In this document: one piece after another, positions 43,848 to 52,688 of the stretch | How the letters are laid out: each line of letters starts with the position of its first letter | Numbering within the stretch: the stretch's first letter is position 1 | Position numbers and translations under genes: made by a program | Notes under the pieces: model-generated | Database searches by the model: none | What the model was told of the DNA's origin: nothing | What the model saw: the letters and a program-made list of their open reading frames with translations, nothing else | From: Bacteroidales bacterium UBA5833 | Lineage (GTDB): Bacteria > Bacteroidota > Bacteroidia > Bacteroidales > Lentimicrobiaceae | NCBI GenBank assembly: GCA_002433025.1 | Contig: DJGZ01000060.1 | Coordinates: 62,001-126,000, forward strand | Direction: 5' to 3' | Length of the DNA stretch: 64,000 nucleotides

Positions 43848-44951
43848 ATGAATTTGCTGAAAGTTATCCCCAAAGATACCGGAGCGATCATTCCGACGCG
43901 CATTCTACAGCAGACCGCATTCTGGGCAAAGTTTAAAAACAATACGGGCTGGAATCCGGCCCCTTTTGATATTTTTGAGTCTGACCCCGTCCGGCCGGGA
44001 TACTGGATTCATCAGGGAGATATTCTGATCCTTTTCAGGGAGTTGCAATCGGGTGGTGTGATCGCTTATGCACCTTACGGCCCTGAGATGGTGCCTGAAC
44101 AGGAACGTCAGGGTGCCTGGCTTGAAGAACTGTCGGAAGCAATCCGAGATTATCTGCCAGAGGCTTGTTTTGCCATCCGTTTCGACCTCAGCTGGCCATC
44201 TCCCTGGAACGAACAGCATGGTGCAACTCAGCAGTGGTATGAGCTGCCTGACACTCCCATACAGGAGATGCGTATGAATTTTGGTACCAGAAACTGGAAT
44301 CTCAGAAAATCACCTTCCAATATTTTACCTTCCAATACAGTTATTCTGCCATTGGAGAAGGATCCTGCGGTAATGCTGGGCAAAATGAAACCCAAGACCA
44401 GGTACAATATCCGGCTTTCGCAAAGAAAGAAAATCAGCGTCAGGCTGTCAGGCGAGCAGGATCTGGACAAGTGGTTTTATCTGTACAACCAGACCGTTAA
44501 AAGGAACCGCATAGCAGGTGAACAGAAGGACTACTTTCAGCAGGTGCTTTTAACTGATGCAAGGGATACCATTTCACCGGCTGTAATAAAACTGCTGCTG
44601 GCTGAGACCAACGGAACACCTTTGGCCGGCATGTTTCTGGCATTATCCCAGAGCAGGGCAACATATCTTTACGGAGCTTCCGCTTCGCATCACCGCGAAA
44701 TGATGGCCCCATATCTGTTGCAATGGAATGCCATTCAATATGCTCAGCAAATGGGCTGTACCGAATATGACCTGTTTGGCATCAGCAGCAACCCCGATCC
44801 GTCCAACCCGATGTACGGGCTCTATCGCTTTAAAACAGGATTCGGAGGAAAAGTCCGCCACCGGCTTGGTTGTTGGGATTACCCATTCAGGCATGATGCC
44901 TATGAGCATTTCAGGATGATAGAAATTCTGTCACCGGGTTTTCACCAGTGA
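43848..44951 (+). CDS. FemAB-like aminoacyltransferase (GNAT fold)
   Basis: The 367-residue protein resembles the FemABX/lipid II:glycine glycyltransferase family. A first half with AFWAKFKNNTGWNPAPF and FRELQSGGVIAYAPYGPEM is followed by an acyltransferase domain with KPKTRYNIRLSQRKKISVRL, LLLAETNGTPLAGMFLALSQSRATYLYGASASHHREMMAPYLLQW and YDLFGISSN ... GLYRFKTGFGG. These are the tandem GNAT-like domains of the family. It may add amino acids to peptidoglycan precursors, or a similar aminoacyl transfer to another substrate. It is a single gene with a long leader; a terminator for the convergent gene lies just beyond. Confidence 0.8.
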   Translation: MNLLKVIPKDTGAIIPTRILQQTAFWAKFKNNTGWNPAPFDIFESDPVRPGYWIHQGDILILFRELQSGGVIAYAPYGPEMVPEQERQGAWLEELSEAIRDYLPEACFAIRFDLSWPSPWNEQHGATQQWYELPDTPIQEMRMNFGTRNWNLRKSPSNILPSNTVILPLEKDPAVMLGKMKPKTRYNIRLSQRKKISVRLSGEQDLDKWFYLYNQTVKRNRIAGEQKDYFQQVLLTDARDTISPAVIKLLLAETNGTPLAGMFLALSQSRATYLYGASASHHREMMAPYLLQWNAIQYAQQMGCTEYDLFGISSNPDPSNPMYGLYRFKTGFGGKVRHRLGCWDYPFRHDAYEHFRMIEILSPGFHQ

Positions 44952-44958
44952 TAAATGC

Positions 44959-44988
44959 AAAAAAAACGGATCTTCACTAAAGCATCCG
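44959..44988 (-). terminator. Terminator after the DAK2-DegV gene
   Basis: On the minus strand a CGGAT/ATCCG stem with an inner CTT/AAG extension and a bulged G runs into eight T. Confidence 0.65.
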
Positions 44989-45004
44989 GTCTGTGTTGTA
45001 TTGC

Positions 45005-46834
45005 TTACTGAAGCAGGGAATCCTGATCTTCGAACATCACCGAAAGGGCGACCACACCGGGACCAACATTAACGCCGAGTACAGGAGATGCATCATTGAT
45101 AAACTCAGGTTCAAGTCCGCAAATCTCCCGCATCCTGTCAGCATACCAGTTGGCAGTGCTGAGGTTGCGGGCATGTGAAATGGAGTAACCCCAAATTTTC
45201 CGCCCGGCAGCCATACTCCTGATCTTAGCGATTACCAGTTCCATGCTTCCCTTCTCTGTAAAAGGTTTGCCGAATGCTTCGGTGCGGCCTTCATTATTTA
45301 CAGTTACAATTGGCTTCAGGTTCAGCAGCGATCCGATCAATCCCTTGGTATAGCTTACCCTGCCACTTTTCACCATATACTTAATAGTTTTTGATGAAAC
45401 CAGTATTTTGGTATTGTTTGACCAGGTATCCATTTTCGAAACAATTTCATCGTGGGTAGCCCCGTTTTCGAGCGCTTTGGCCGCCCTGAGCACAATCAGG
45501 CCCAATCCGCTTGAAAGACGCTTTGAGTTGAGGACACTGATCTTTTTTCCGCTGTGTTCAGCAACGGCATGAGAGGCTTTTGAACTGTTGCTCCAGGTCC
45601 CGCTCATGGATGCACTGATATGGATGCCGATGATAGAATTATAATGGCTGGCCAGATAAGAGTAGCGATTGAAGAAATCTTTGTAAGCCGGCTGCGCTGT
45701 CGATGGGTAAACCGGGGCTTTGTCGATCATGGAGTAGAACTGTGCCGGCAGGATCGTCAGCCTGTCAAGGAAATAATTCTCCCCGAAATGCACACTAAGC
45801 GGGACAACCTGTAACTGATATTTTTCAATCAGTTCTTGTGGTATATCGCAGGTCGAATCAGTAACGATGGCAACCGGAAACTTCGGATTTGCTGAAATCT
45901 CCTGTTGCATGACCATATCATCCACCTTCTGGAAAGAGATTGATCCGTATCTGGAAAGCACCTTCATCACCTTGGCCGGATGGTCGGTGTGAATATGTAC
46001 CCGCATCTTCCTGGCAGATCCGGCTACAACCATGGAGTCGCCCATATGGGCAATCCCTTTGCGCACCATCTGAAGGTCTGGCTTTTTCTTTTCGTCAGTA
46101 ACAAGCATGGCTTCGGTGCAGTAACGGTATGTAATCACCTCATGCGACACAACCTCCGAATCGGCGATCACAACCGTTTCACGTCCCGAAAGCAATTTCC
46201 TGAGTTCACCGGCTTTAACAAATTCAACCATACCCTGCAGGAAAACAACAAATCCTTTAGCCCCGGCATCAACCACATTCGATTTCTTCAGCACGGCAAG
46301 TTGTCCCGTAGTGGCCTGCAACGATTCGAGTGCCCTGAGGTAGGCCTGGGCAAGAAGTTCTATAAAATCCTTAATGGAGTCCTTGAGGATGTAGATAAAT
46401 TCAGCCCATTCCCTGATTACGGTTATCATGGTGCCTTCAATCGGATTGGCAATCGCTTCATAGGCATAGGTTACAGCCTTTTTTACCACTTCAGCGAATG
46501 TTTCCACACTCACGGTTTCATGCTTCTGAATTTCATTGCTGAACCCGTAAACAAACTGGGCAAAAATAATCCCTGAGTTTCCTCTTGCTCCTGTAAGCGC
46601 TGCATCGGCAAGGGCTGCAGCAGTAATCTTAAGATCAGAGGTAGGTATGGGACTATCAACAATCGACCGCATGGTCGAGGCCAGATTGGTTCCGGTATCC
46701 GCATCAGCCACCGGAAAAACATTTATCTTGTTAATCAGAACCTGGTTTTCGAAAATCTTCTGCGCCCCGGCAAGAAAACTATAATAGAGCGTCTTACCAT
46801 CAAGTTCTGTTAATGATTTGTTGTTCTTATTCAA
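45005..46834 (-). CDS. DAK2-DegV fusion (FakA-FakB-like fatty acid kinase)
   Basis: The 609-residue protein starts at TTG 46834, the only start after an in-frame stop. The N-terminal DhaL/DAK2 domain (about 12-205) has the ADP/Mg motif PVADADTGTN (41-50) and TGARGNSG (81-88). A middle domain (about 228-305: YRYCTEAMLV ... MRVHIHTDHPAKVMKVLSRYG) matches the FakA M domain. From about 312 to the end is a DegV/FakB lipid-binding domain (VAIVTDSTCDIP; ISASMSGTWSNS; MVKSGRVSYTKG). Together this suggests phosphorylation of a bound fatty acid in one chain. The separate C domain of FakA appears to be replaced by FakB. Confidence 0.88.
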   Translation of the reverse strand: MNKNNKSLTELDGKTLYYSFLAGAQKIFENQVLINKINVFPVADADTGTNLASTMRSIVDSPIPTSDLKITAAALADAALTGARGNSGIIFAQFVYGFSNEIQKHETVSVETFAEVVKKAVTYAYEAIANPIEGTMITVIREWAEFIYILKDSIKDFIELLAQAYLRALESLQATTGQLAVLKKSNVVDAGAKGFVVFLQGMVEFVKAGELRKLLSGRETVVIADSEVVSHEVITYRYCTEAMLVTDEKKKPDLQMVRKGIAHMGDSMVVAGSARKMRVHIHTDHPAKVMKVLSRYGSISFQKVDDMVMQQEISANPKFPVAIVTDSTCDIPQELIEKYQLQVVPLSVHFGENYFLDRLTILPAQFYSMIDKAPVYPSTAQPAYKDFFNRYSYLASHYNSIIGIHISASMSGTWSNSSKASHAVAEHSGKKISVLNSKRLSSGLGLIVLRAAKALENGATHDEIVSKMDTWSNNTKILVSSKTIKYMVKSGRVSYTKGLIGSLLNLKPIVTVNNEGRTEAFGKPFTEKGSMELVIAKIRSMAAGRKIWGYSISHARNLSTANWYADRMREICGLEPEFINDASPVLGVNVGPGVVALSVMFEDQDSLLQ

Positions 46835-47250
46835 TTTTAATTGGTTTTGTGAATAATGGGTTTTGGCAAATCAGCAAAAGCAGCACAAGAACATGTAGCG
46901 AATAAAAAAGTTTGCTGTAGCAGAGATAAATGTTTACCAAAAAATGACATCAATATCATTGAAATCATCAATTTACCCCCTGTCGTTTGGAAGTGCAAAA
47001 ATATGCATTTAATCAATTAGCTCATTCAATCAACCTGGCACTGGTAGTTCAATTTAATGAGATTTTAATTCTGAATAAAGAATTACTGTTGATAATCAGC
47101 ATTATACCTTCCAGTCAACCATTATAAGGCTTCCACGTCACTCGAATTTAATCAACCGCAGAGACTATATCAAACTAAAGCGCAACGAGTGCTGAACAGC
47201 ATTCTATAAGGATACTGTTATTCTGATGGCAGATGAGATTGAGATTGCTT
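46835..47250. other. Intergenic region upstream of the DAK2-DegV gene
   Basis: The 416 bases hold no ORF or RNA gene that I can support. On the minus strand TATTTTTG (47003-46996) with TTG about 22 bases upstream could be the promoter of the DAK2-DegV gene, leaving a leader of about 155 bases. Confidence 0.45.
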
Positions 47251-47763
47251 TCATTTCAGTTTTTTGAAATTATCTTCTTTCCCGTCGAGGATGATGGCGT
47301 TAAGGTCACTTTCAATATCCCTGAAACTGTGTTTGGGGCCGCATTGGTATATTATGGTAAAGGGATCGTCATCCAGGATCATTTTCATGATTTCTTCCGC
47401 TGTCGGAGTCTTTCCCAGCCTGCTGTATTCGTAATAGGTCAGTTTGATGAACGCGCTCGACGGGCTGATGCCCCGCCTGTCGAGCAGGTACCCGTTTTCA
47501 AGCCGGACAGGATATGCCAGATCACCGCCGGAAAATACATCCTGTGGTGCAGGATAGGCCAGGAGGGATTTCCTGTCTTCCGAAAGGGTTACGGGAACAT
47601 GAAGAAAGTAATCTCCCCTGGTTTTATAAATAATTGCCTGAGGTGATGCCACCATTTGTGGTTTATCTTTCACATCTCCGGGTTTTGAAGTTTTACTGCT
47701 TCGACATGATACAAATGCTGCTGCAGAAATCAAAATAAGGGTCACAAATAAATGACTTTTCAT
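47251..47763 (-). CDS. Lipoprotein of unknown function
   Basis: The product is 170 residues from ATG 47763 (the longer frame to 47871 has no signal peptide at its start). The lipobox is AAFVSC (Cys20), followed by a Ser/Lys/Pro-rich linker. A compact domain follows (QAIIYKTRGDYFLHVPVTLSEDRKSLLAYPAPQDVFSGG, SSAFIKLTYYEYSRL, DDDPFTIIYQCGP). I do not recognise the family. Probably an envelope lipoprotein of Bacteroidota. Confidence 0.75.
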   Translation of the reverse strand: MKSHLFVTLILISAAAFVSCRSSKTSKPGDVKDKPQMVASPQAIIYKTRGDYFLHVPVTLSEDRKSLLAYPAPQDVFSGGDLAYPVRLENGYLLDRRGISPSSAFIKLTYYEYSRLGKTPTAEEIMKMILDDDPFTIIYQCGPKHSFRDIESDLNAIILDGKEDNFKKLK

Positions 47764-47876
47764 AATATAAGAGATTAACGCAGTAAAGAAAACACATTTT
47801 TTCGGCCCTGGAAAGAAAATATCAACAGGTTTTCCATTGGCATAATCTTTGTTAACTAATAAAATGTTCAATTTTC

Positions 47877-47908
47877 TTGACTACCCTGAATTATTATAAT
47901 TAATTTTG
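47877..47908 (+). promoter_or_regulatory. Promoter of the DUF1573 gene
   Basis: TTG (47877-47879), 21 bases, then TAATTTTG (47901-47908) match the consensus; the ATG follows 49 bases after the -7 element. Confidence 0.7.
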
Positions 47909-47956
47909 TCCTTTAGAACAGGACTACATCATTCAACATAAACTAAAAATTCAGCA

Positions 47957-48427
47957 ATGAAAAGGTCAATAACAATTATGGCAGTCTTTTTTGCAGCCTG
48001 CCTTACATTGAATGCTCAGGATGCAAAACAGGAAACCCCGGCAGTCAATCCCAATGCTGCGGAAGTCACCTTTAACAAAACCGTTCACGATTACGGAACT
48101 TTATTTGTTGGCGGAGACGGAAACTGTGAATTTGAGTTCACCAATACCGGCAAAGAGCCCCTGATTCTTTCAAGCGTCAGGTCGTCCTGTGGCTGTACTG
48201 TTCCCAGTTGGCCGAGAGAACCTATTCTCCCCGGAAAAAAAGAAACCATTAAGGTAAAATACGACACCAATCGCGTAGGGCCGATTAACAAGTCTGTTAC
48301 TGTGCTTTCGAACGCTAAAAACTCACCGGTTGTACTGAGAATTTCAGGTAACATCGTTAAAAAGACCGAGGAAAGCGCAGTTCCCGAAAAAGCAATGACA
48401 ACGGGTGCCGCTCCTGTTGCGAAATAA
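47957..48427 (+). CDS. DUF1573 exported protein
   Basis: The 156-residue protein has a signal peptide (cleavage near LNA-Q21) and a single DUF1573 immunoglobulin-like domain: VHDYGTLFVGGDGNCEFEFTNTGKEPLILSSVRSSCGCTVPSWPREPILPGKKETIKVKYDTNRVG. The CGC pair is typical. The family is abundant in Bacteroidota; function is unknown, and a periplasmic location is likely. A terminator follows at 48451-48480. Confidence 0.9.
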   Translation: MKRSITIMAVFFAACLTLNAQDAKQETPAVNPNAAEVTFNKTVHDYGTLFVGGDGNCEFEFTNTGKEPLILSSVRSSCGCTVPSWPREPILPGKKETIKVKYDTNRVGPINKSVTVLSNAKNSPVVLRISGNIVKKTEESAVPEKAMTTGAAPVAK

Positions 48428-48450
48428 ATATTGAACTTTTCTTTTTTAAG

Positions 48451-48480
48451 TGGCCGGAATTTCCGGCCATTTCTTTTTTT
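48451..48480 (+). terminator. Terminator after the DUF1573 gene
   Basis: Stem TGGCCGG/CCGGCCA with an AATTT loop is followed by a T-rich run ending in seven T. Confidence 0.85.
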
Positions 48481-48520
48481 TAGCTGAAAGTCTGGACTGT
48501 AAATAATACTCAGGTGTTTC

Positions 48521-48551
48521 TTTGGAACTCTGAATTTTGCTTCTACCTTTG
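48521..48551 (+). promoter_or_regulatory. Promoter of the aminotransferase gene
   Basis: TTTG (48521-48524), 19 bases, then TACCTTTG (48544-48551). The ATG lies 46 bases after the -7 element. Confidence 0.75.
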
Positions 48552-48597
48552 TTCCGGATTTTGACAAAGACAAGAAGTCAATAAAAACGATAAAACT

Positions 48598-49794
48598 ATG
48601 CCTGAAATTTCCGAACGCGGCTGCCTGATGCCCGCATCACCAATTCGAAAACTGGTCCCTTTTGCTGAGGCTGCCAAGAAAAGGGGCGTTAAAGTATACC
48701 ACCTTAATATCGGTCAACCTGACATTCAAACGCCTGATGTAGCTCTTGAAGCAATCCGCAATTTCGATCAGAAAGTCATAGAATACAGCCACTCTGCAGG
48801 TAATGAAAGTTACAGGCGCAAACTGGCCGGCTATTATCAGGGTATCGGGATCGACATCGACCAAAACGATATCATCATTACTACAGGAGGTTCCGAAGCC
48901 ATCTCTTTTGCTTTTAAAGTATGCCTGAACCCGGGAGATGAAGTGATTATTCCGGAACCTTTCTATACCAATTACAATGCCTTTGCACTGGCGGCCGGCG
49001 TCAAAGTTGTGCCCATTACTTCTGATATCCACAGCGGTTTTGCGCTCCCTCCGATCAGCGAATTCGAGAAATCAATTACCCCCCGTACCCGGGCAATTAT
49101 GGTCTGCAACCCGAACAACCCAACGGGGTACCTCTACAGCAGGGAAGAACTTTATCAGTTGAGGGAACTTGTGCTGAAACATGACCTGTATCTCTTTGCT
49201 GATGAAGTCTATCGTGAATTCTGCTACGATGGCAATCAGCATTTTTCCGTGATGAATCTGGAAGGACTGGAAGAGCACGCAGTGCTGATGGATTCCGTTT
49301 CGAAACGTTACAGCGAATGTGGGGTGCGGATCGGCGCCCTTATATCAAAAAATAAAAAACTCATTGCAACAGCCCTCAAATTTGCACAGGCCAGGTTAAG
49401 TCCGCCTTCACTCGGCCAGGTGATAGGGGAGGCCTCACTCGATACCCCGCCGGCATATTTCAAAGAGGTGTATGATGAATATATTTCGAGGCGTAACCTT
49501 GTGATTGAAAAACTAAATCAGATTCCCGGCGTTTTCGCCCCTATGCCCAAAGGCGCCTTCTACTCGGTGATCAGCCTGCCGGTAGACGATGCCGATAAGT
49601 TCTGCCAGTGGTTGCTCGAAGAATTTGAATATGAAAAACAAACCGTAATGCTGGCGCCCGCAACTGGCTTTTATGCAACCCCGGGTTTAGGCAAAAATGA
49701 AGCCAGAATCGCCTATGTGCTTAAGAAGGAAGACCTTACCAACGCAGTTAAGTGCCTGGAAGAGGCCCTGAAGGTTTATCCCGGCAGGAAATAA
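48598..49794 (+). CDS. Class I aminotransferase (aspartate aminotransferase-like)
   Basis: The 398-residue fold-type I PLP enzyme shows YHLNIGQPDIQTPD, SHSAGNESYRRKLAGYY, MVCNPNNPTGYLYSREEL, FADEVYREF and the Schiff-base lysine in SVSKRYSECGVRIGALIS (near 240). The length and motifs fit aspartate/aromatic aminotransferases. It catalyses amino group exchange with a 2-oxoacid; exact donor unknown. A terminator and a short repeat array follow. Confidence 0.9.
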   Translation: MPEISERGCLMPASPIRKLVPFAEAAKKRGVKVYHLNIGQPDIQTPDVALEAIRNFDQKVIEYSHSAGNESYRRKLAGYYQGIGIDIDQNDIIITTGGSEAISFAFKVCLNPGDEVIIPEPFYTNYNAFALAAGVKVVPITSDIHSGFALPPISEFEKSITPRTRAIMVCNPNNPTGYLYSREELYQLRELVLKHDLYLFADEVYREFCYDGNQHFSVMNLEGLEEHAVLMDSVSKRYSECGVRIGALISKNKKLIATALKFAQARLSPPSLGQVIGEASLDTPPAYFKEVYDEYISRRNLVIEKLNQIPGVFAPMPKGAFYSVISLPVDDADKFCQWLLEEFEYEKQTVMLAPATGFYATPGLGKNEARIAYVLKKEDLTNAVKCLEEALKVYPGRK

Positions 49795-49846
49795 TTACTG
49801 CGTATTACAGATACGAAAATCACGCGAAGCGCGTGAATCAAACTGC

Positions 49847-49889
49847 AAAGACCTGACTAACTCTTAAAACGATGTTGTCAGGTCTTTTT
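49847..49889 (+). terminator. Terminator after the aminotransferase gene
   Basis: An eleven-pair perfect stem AAAGACCTGAC/GTCAGGTCTTT with a 19-base loop is followed by TT; the stem's own T end lengthens the tract. Confidence 0.75.
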
Positions 49890-49973
49890 GCTATAATAGC
49901 ATAAGAATATCAAATAAGGCAGACCGGATTTCCGGGGATATCAGTGTTTCAATAGTCCGTTAATTTAAGAATC

Positions 49974-49997
49974 ACGCAAGGACGCCAAGACGCAAAG
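49974..49997. repeat. Three tandem 8-base units (ACGCAAAG type)
   Basis: Units ACGCAAGG, ACGCCAAG and ACGCAAAG follow each other directly. Similar CGCAAAG-type arrays are known to me from intergenic DNA in several bacteria; this is from memory. Confidence 0.65.
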
Positions 49998-50105
49998 ACT
50001 TGATTATGTGTGATTTGTTACTTATAAAAAAGTTTTTATAATCCGATGTAAGTCAATTCATTAAAAATTCTCAACGGAGTATTGTGTTAAAAACAAATGG
50101 ATTGA

Positions 50106-51314
50106 TCATTCAAAATCCGGGTAAAGCAGGTATTTTGTTCTGATTTTTTTGAATTTCTGCAGATCGGTTTCCCATGACTCTCTGATTTTCTTTTCGCTCA
50201 ATCCTGCCTGTATTTGTCTTCGCAACTCATCGGTTCCGGCAAGTTTGTCAAAAAAGTTGTTAAAAAAGCCCGGCTTACTGCCAAGTGCTTTATGCAGTTC
50301 CAGTAACCATTCAAGCCTGAGACCTCCATTTTCATATATTTCATCTGATCTCTCCCTGAGGTTATATCCATAACAATCAATCCCTTTGTGCGGAGGGTTT
50401 TCAGCCACTCCCTTAATCTGAACCGGTTTAAATGTATAGTTTCCGGATTTGAAATCCGGATGACCGATTACGGTAAACGGAGATGTGGTTCCCCGCCCCA
50501 CACTGACCACAGTACCTTCAAAAAAGCAGAGCGATGGGTAAAGATAAACGGAGGCCATATCGGGAAGGTTGGGTGAAGGCCTTACAGGAAGCCTGTACCT
50601 GGATTTATGAGTATATCCCTTACAGGGCACCCATTGCAAGTCACATTCAGTTCCGTTTTTAAGCCATCGCTCGCCGTTTACCATGCGCGCGTACTCGGCC
50701 ATGGTCATGCCATGAACAACGGGCACCGGGTGAAGTCCCACAAATGAACTGAATTCAGGCTTTAAAACAGGACCATCCACATAAAATCCGTTTGGATTCG
50801 GCCGGTCAAGTACAATCAGCGGGATATTGTTTTCGGCACAGGCCTCCATCATATAGGTCATCGTCGAAATGTAGGTATAAAAACGAGCGCCCACATCCTG
50901 CAGATCAAAAATAACAATATCCAGGCCTTCGAGTTCTGTCTTGCCGGGCTTTTTCCTGTCACCATACAGTGAAATCAGCGGAAGCCCGCTTCTGCTGTCC
51001 CAATCATTACTTATTGAAGCGCCCGCTTCGGCATTGCCTCTGAAGCCATGCTCCGGGGTGAATACTTTCACAACCTTGATCCCGGCAGATAACAGGGAGT
51101 CAACCAGATGTACTTCTCTGATCAGGGAAGTCTGATTTGCAACTACTCCGACTTGTTGCGCTTTTAGCAGGGGGAAATATTCCTCAGTACGCCAGGCGCC
51201 TGGTATCACCGGATTGTTGATGGAACTGCTTTCGGTCAGTCTTCTGAGATCTGGCTGTGCTGAAACAGATACCGAAACTAAAAATACCAGAATTGCCGGA
51301 AGTGCTTTTCTCAT
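50106..51314 (-). CDS. DUF1343 protein, NamZ-like exo-muramidase
   Basis: The 402-residue protein has a signal peptide (cleavage near VSA-Q20) and the DUF1343 domain: VGVVANQTSLIREVHLVDSLLSAGIKVVKVFTPEHGFRG, DIVIFDLQDVGARFYTYISTMTYMMEAC, LDRPNPNGFYVDGPVL, ASVYLYPSLCFFEGTVVSVGRGTTSPFTVIGHPDFK. The family includes NamZ, an exo-beta-N-acetylmuramidase releasing MurNAc from peptidoglycan fragments (established for B. subtilis NamZ). It is probably periplasmic and works in cell wall recycling. The link to the Mpl-type ligase 4 kb away is suggestive only. Confidence 0.88.
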   Translation of the reverse strand: MRKALPAILVFLVSVSVSAQPDLRRLTESSSINNPVIPGAWRTEEYFPLLKAQQVGVVANQTSLIREVHLVDSLLSAGIKVVKVFTPEHGFRGNAEAGASISNDWDSRSGLPLISLYGDRKKPGKTELEGLDIVIFDLQDVGARFYTYISTMTYMMEACAENNIPLIVLDRPNPNGFYVDGPVLKPEFSSFVGLHPVPVVHGMTMAEYARMVNGERWLKNGTECDLQWVPCKGYTHKSRYRLPVRPSPNLPDMASVYLYPSLCFFEGTVVSVGRGTTSPFTVIGHPDFKSGNYTFKPVQIKGVAENPPHKGIDCYGYNLRERSDEIYENGGLRLEWLLELHKALGSKPGFFNNFFDKLAGTDELRRQIQAGLSEKKIRESWETDLQKFKKIRTKYLLYPDFE

Positions 51315-51373
51315 GTCAGGGAGTTTAAGTTACAGGAATGTAAGATGAATTCACAAAATTAATGCTAAACCGT

Positions 51374-51381
51374 TAACTTTG
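51374..51381 (+). promoter_or_regulatory. -7 element of the permease gene
   Basis: TAACTTTG matches TAnnTTTG exactly, 17 bases before the TTG start; a -33 element is not apparent. Confidence 0.4.
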
Positions 51382-51398
51382 CCATAAACTTTAAGGCC

Positions 51399-52619
51399 TT
51401 GAATTTCGAATATTTTATCAGCCGGCGCATCCGTTCAAAAAAAGGAGACTCTTTTTCGAGGCCCATTATCAAGGTTGCCATTACAGGTATCTCGCTCGGA
51501 CTTACTGTAATGCTGATCTCCGTGGCCATCCTTCAGGGATTCCAGAAACAGGTCAGGGATAAAGTTGCCGGTTTCGGAGCGCACATCCAGGTTACCGCAT
51601 TCGATTCGAATAATTCGTTTGAGCCTTCTCCCATATACCTCCAGGATGTCTCAATTGAAGAAATTGCTGATATATCAGGGGTGGCCGGCGTTCATCCGTT
51701 CTGCCTCAAAGCCGGAATCATCAAAACAGAAGAAGAAATTCACGGAGTTGTACTCAAAGGGGTGGAATCTTCCTACGACTGGTCTTTTTTCAGCGAAAAG
51801 CTGGTTTCCGGGCATCTGCCTGACCTCAGCACGAATGCGCCTTCAGGGGATGTACTGATTTCTTCCCGGATTGCACGCCTGCTTGGCTTTGTTCCGGGTG
51901 ACGACCTGCGCATGTACTTTATCATTGACAATACAGCGAGGGGGCGAAAATTCAGGATCAGCGGCATTTACGACACAGGATTGGGGGAGTTTGATGAGAT
52001 GTATGTTTTTAGCGACAGCAGACATATTCAGCGGCTGAATCAATGGGATAGCTCCATGGTTTCAGGGGTGGAAGTCAGGCTTAATCATTTTTCGAATATC
52101 GAAAGGGTCTCGGATCAGATCTATAATACAGTCAGCTATAAACTCAATACTCAAACTATTAAGCAACTTTATCCGCAGATTTTTGACTGGATTGAGATTC
52201 AGGATATCAACGTCTTCATAATTCTGGTATTAATGGCCCTGGTTTCCGGAATTACAGTAATTTCCACCCTGTTGATCCTGATCCTTGAACACACCAAGGA
52301 CATCGGTTTATTGAAAGCACTCGGCGCAGAAACCGGAAGTATCAGGAAAATATTTATTTATGCCACCGGCTACATTGCCGGATATGGCCTGCTTTGGGGC
52401 AATGCCGCAGCGCTTGGTCTGATTTTCCTGCAACAAAAGACTGGTTTTATTCCGCTACCCGAAGATTCCTATTTTGTTTCAAGTGTTCCGGTTACCATAG
52501 GATTACCGGAAATTCTGATAATAAACCTTGCAACCCTGGCTGTTTGCCTGCTTATGATGCTGATTCCGTCCCTGGTAATCAGGTTTATTGTACCGGTTAA
52601 AGCGTTACGTTTCGAATAA
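51399..52619 (+). CDS. LolE/FtsX-like ABC transporter permease
   Basis: The 406-residue protein starts at TTG 51399. It has a hydrophobic helix near 22-47 (VAITGISLGLTVMLISVAILQGF), a large periplasmic domain (about 50-265) and three helices at the C terminus (VFIILVLMALVSGITVISTLLILI, YIAGYGLLWGNAAALGLIF, IINLATLAVCLLMMLIPSL). This is the layout of MacB/LolCE permeases that extract lipoproteins or act mechanically on the envelope. The motif EHTKDIGLLKALGAETGSIRKIF is the coupling helix segment. The partner ATPase (LolD) is not in this window. Confidence 0.85.
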   Translation: MNFEYFISRRIRSKKGDSFSRPIIKVAITGISLGLTVMLISVAILQGFQKQVRDKVAGFGAHIQVTAFDSNNSFEPSPIYLQDVSIEEIADISGVAGVHPFCLKAGIIKTEEEIHGVVLKGVESSYDWSFFSEKLVSGHLPDLSTNAPSGDVLISSRIARLLGFVPGDDLRMYFIIDNTARGRKFRISGIYDTGLGEFDEMYVFSDSRHIQRLNQWDSSMVSGVEVRLNHFSNIERVSDQIYNTVSYKLNTQTIKQLYPQIFDWIEIQDINVFIILVLMALVSGITVISTLLILILEHTKDIGLLKALGAETGSIRKIFIYATGYIAGYGLLWGNAAALGLIFLQQKTGFIPLPEDSYFVSSVPVTIGLPEILIINLATLAVCLLMMLIPSLVIRFIVPVKALRFE

Positions 52620-52631
52620 TAACCGGGAAAT

Positions 52632-52664
52632 AAAAAAGGCAGGAGCCATTTCAGGATTCCTGCC
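52632..52664 (-). terminator. Terminator after the CBM48 gene
   Basis: On the minus strand a seven-pair stem GGCAGGA/TCCTGCC is followed by six T; the convergent permease gene could use it weakly. Confidence 0.75.
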
Positions 52665-52688
52665 GTTTGTCATTGATTTAAGGTATTA

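Larger units (their letters stand above)
49795..50105. other. Intergenic region with terminator and short repeats
   Basis: The 311 bases carry a small GC palindrome (CACGCGAAGCGCGTG, near 49820-49835), the terminator at 49847-49889 and three tandem 8-base units at 49974-49997. I see no gene. Confidence 0.6.

Noticed and set aside
45980..46576. 198-codon plus-strand frame inside the DAK2-DegV gene
   Set aside because: Antisense to the DAK2/FakA M domains; no independent support.
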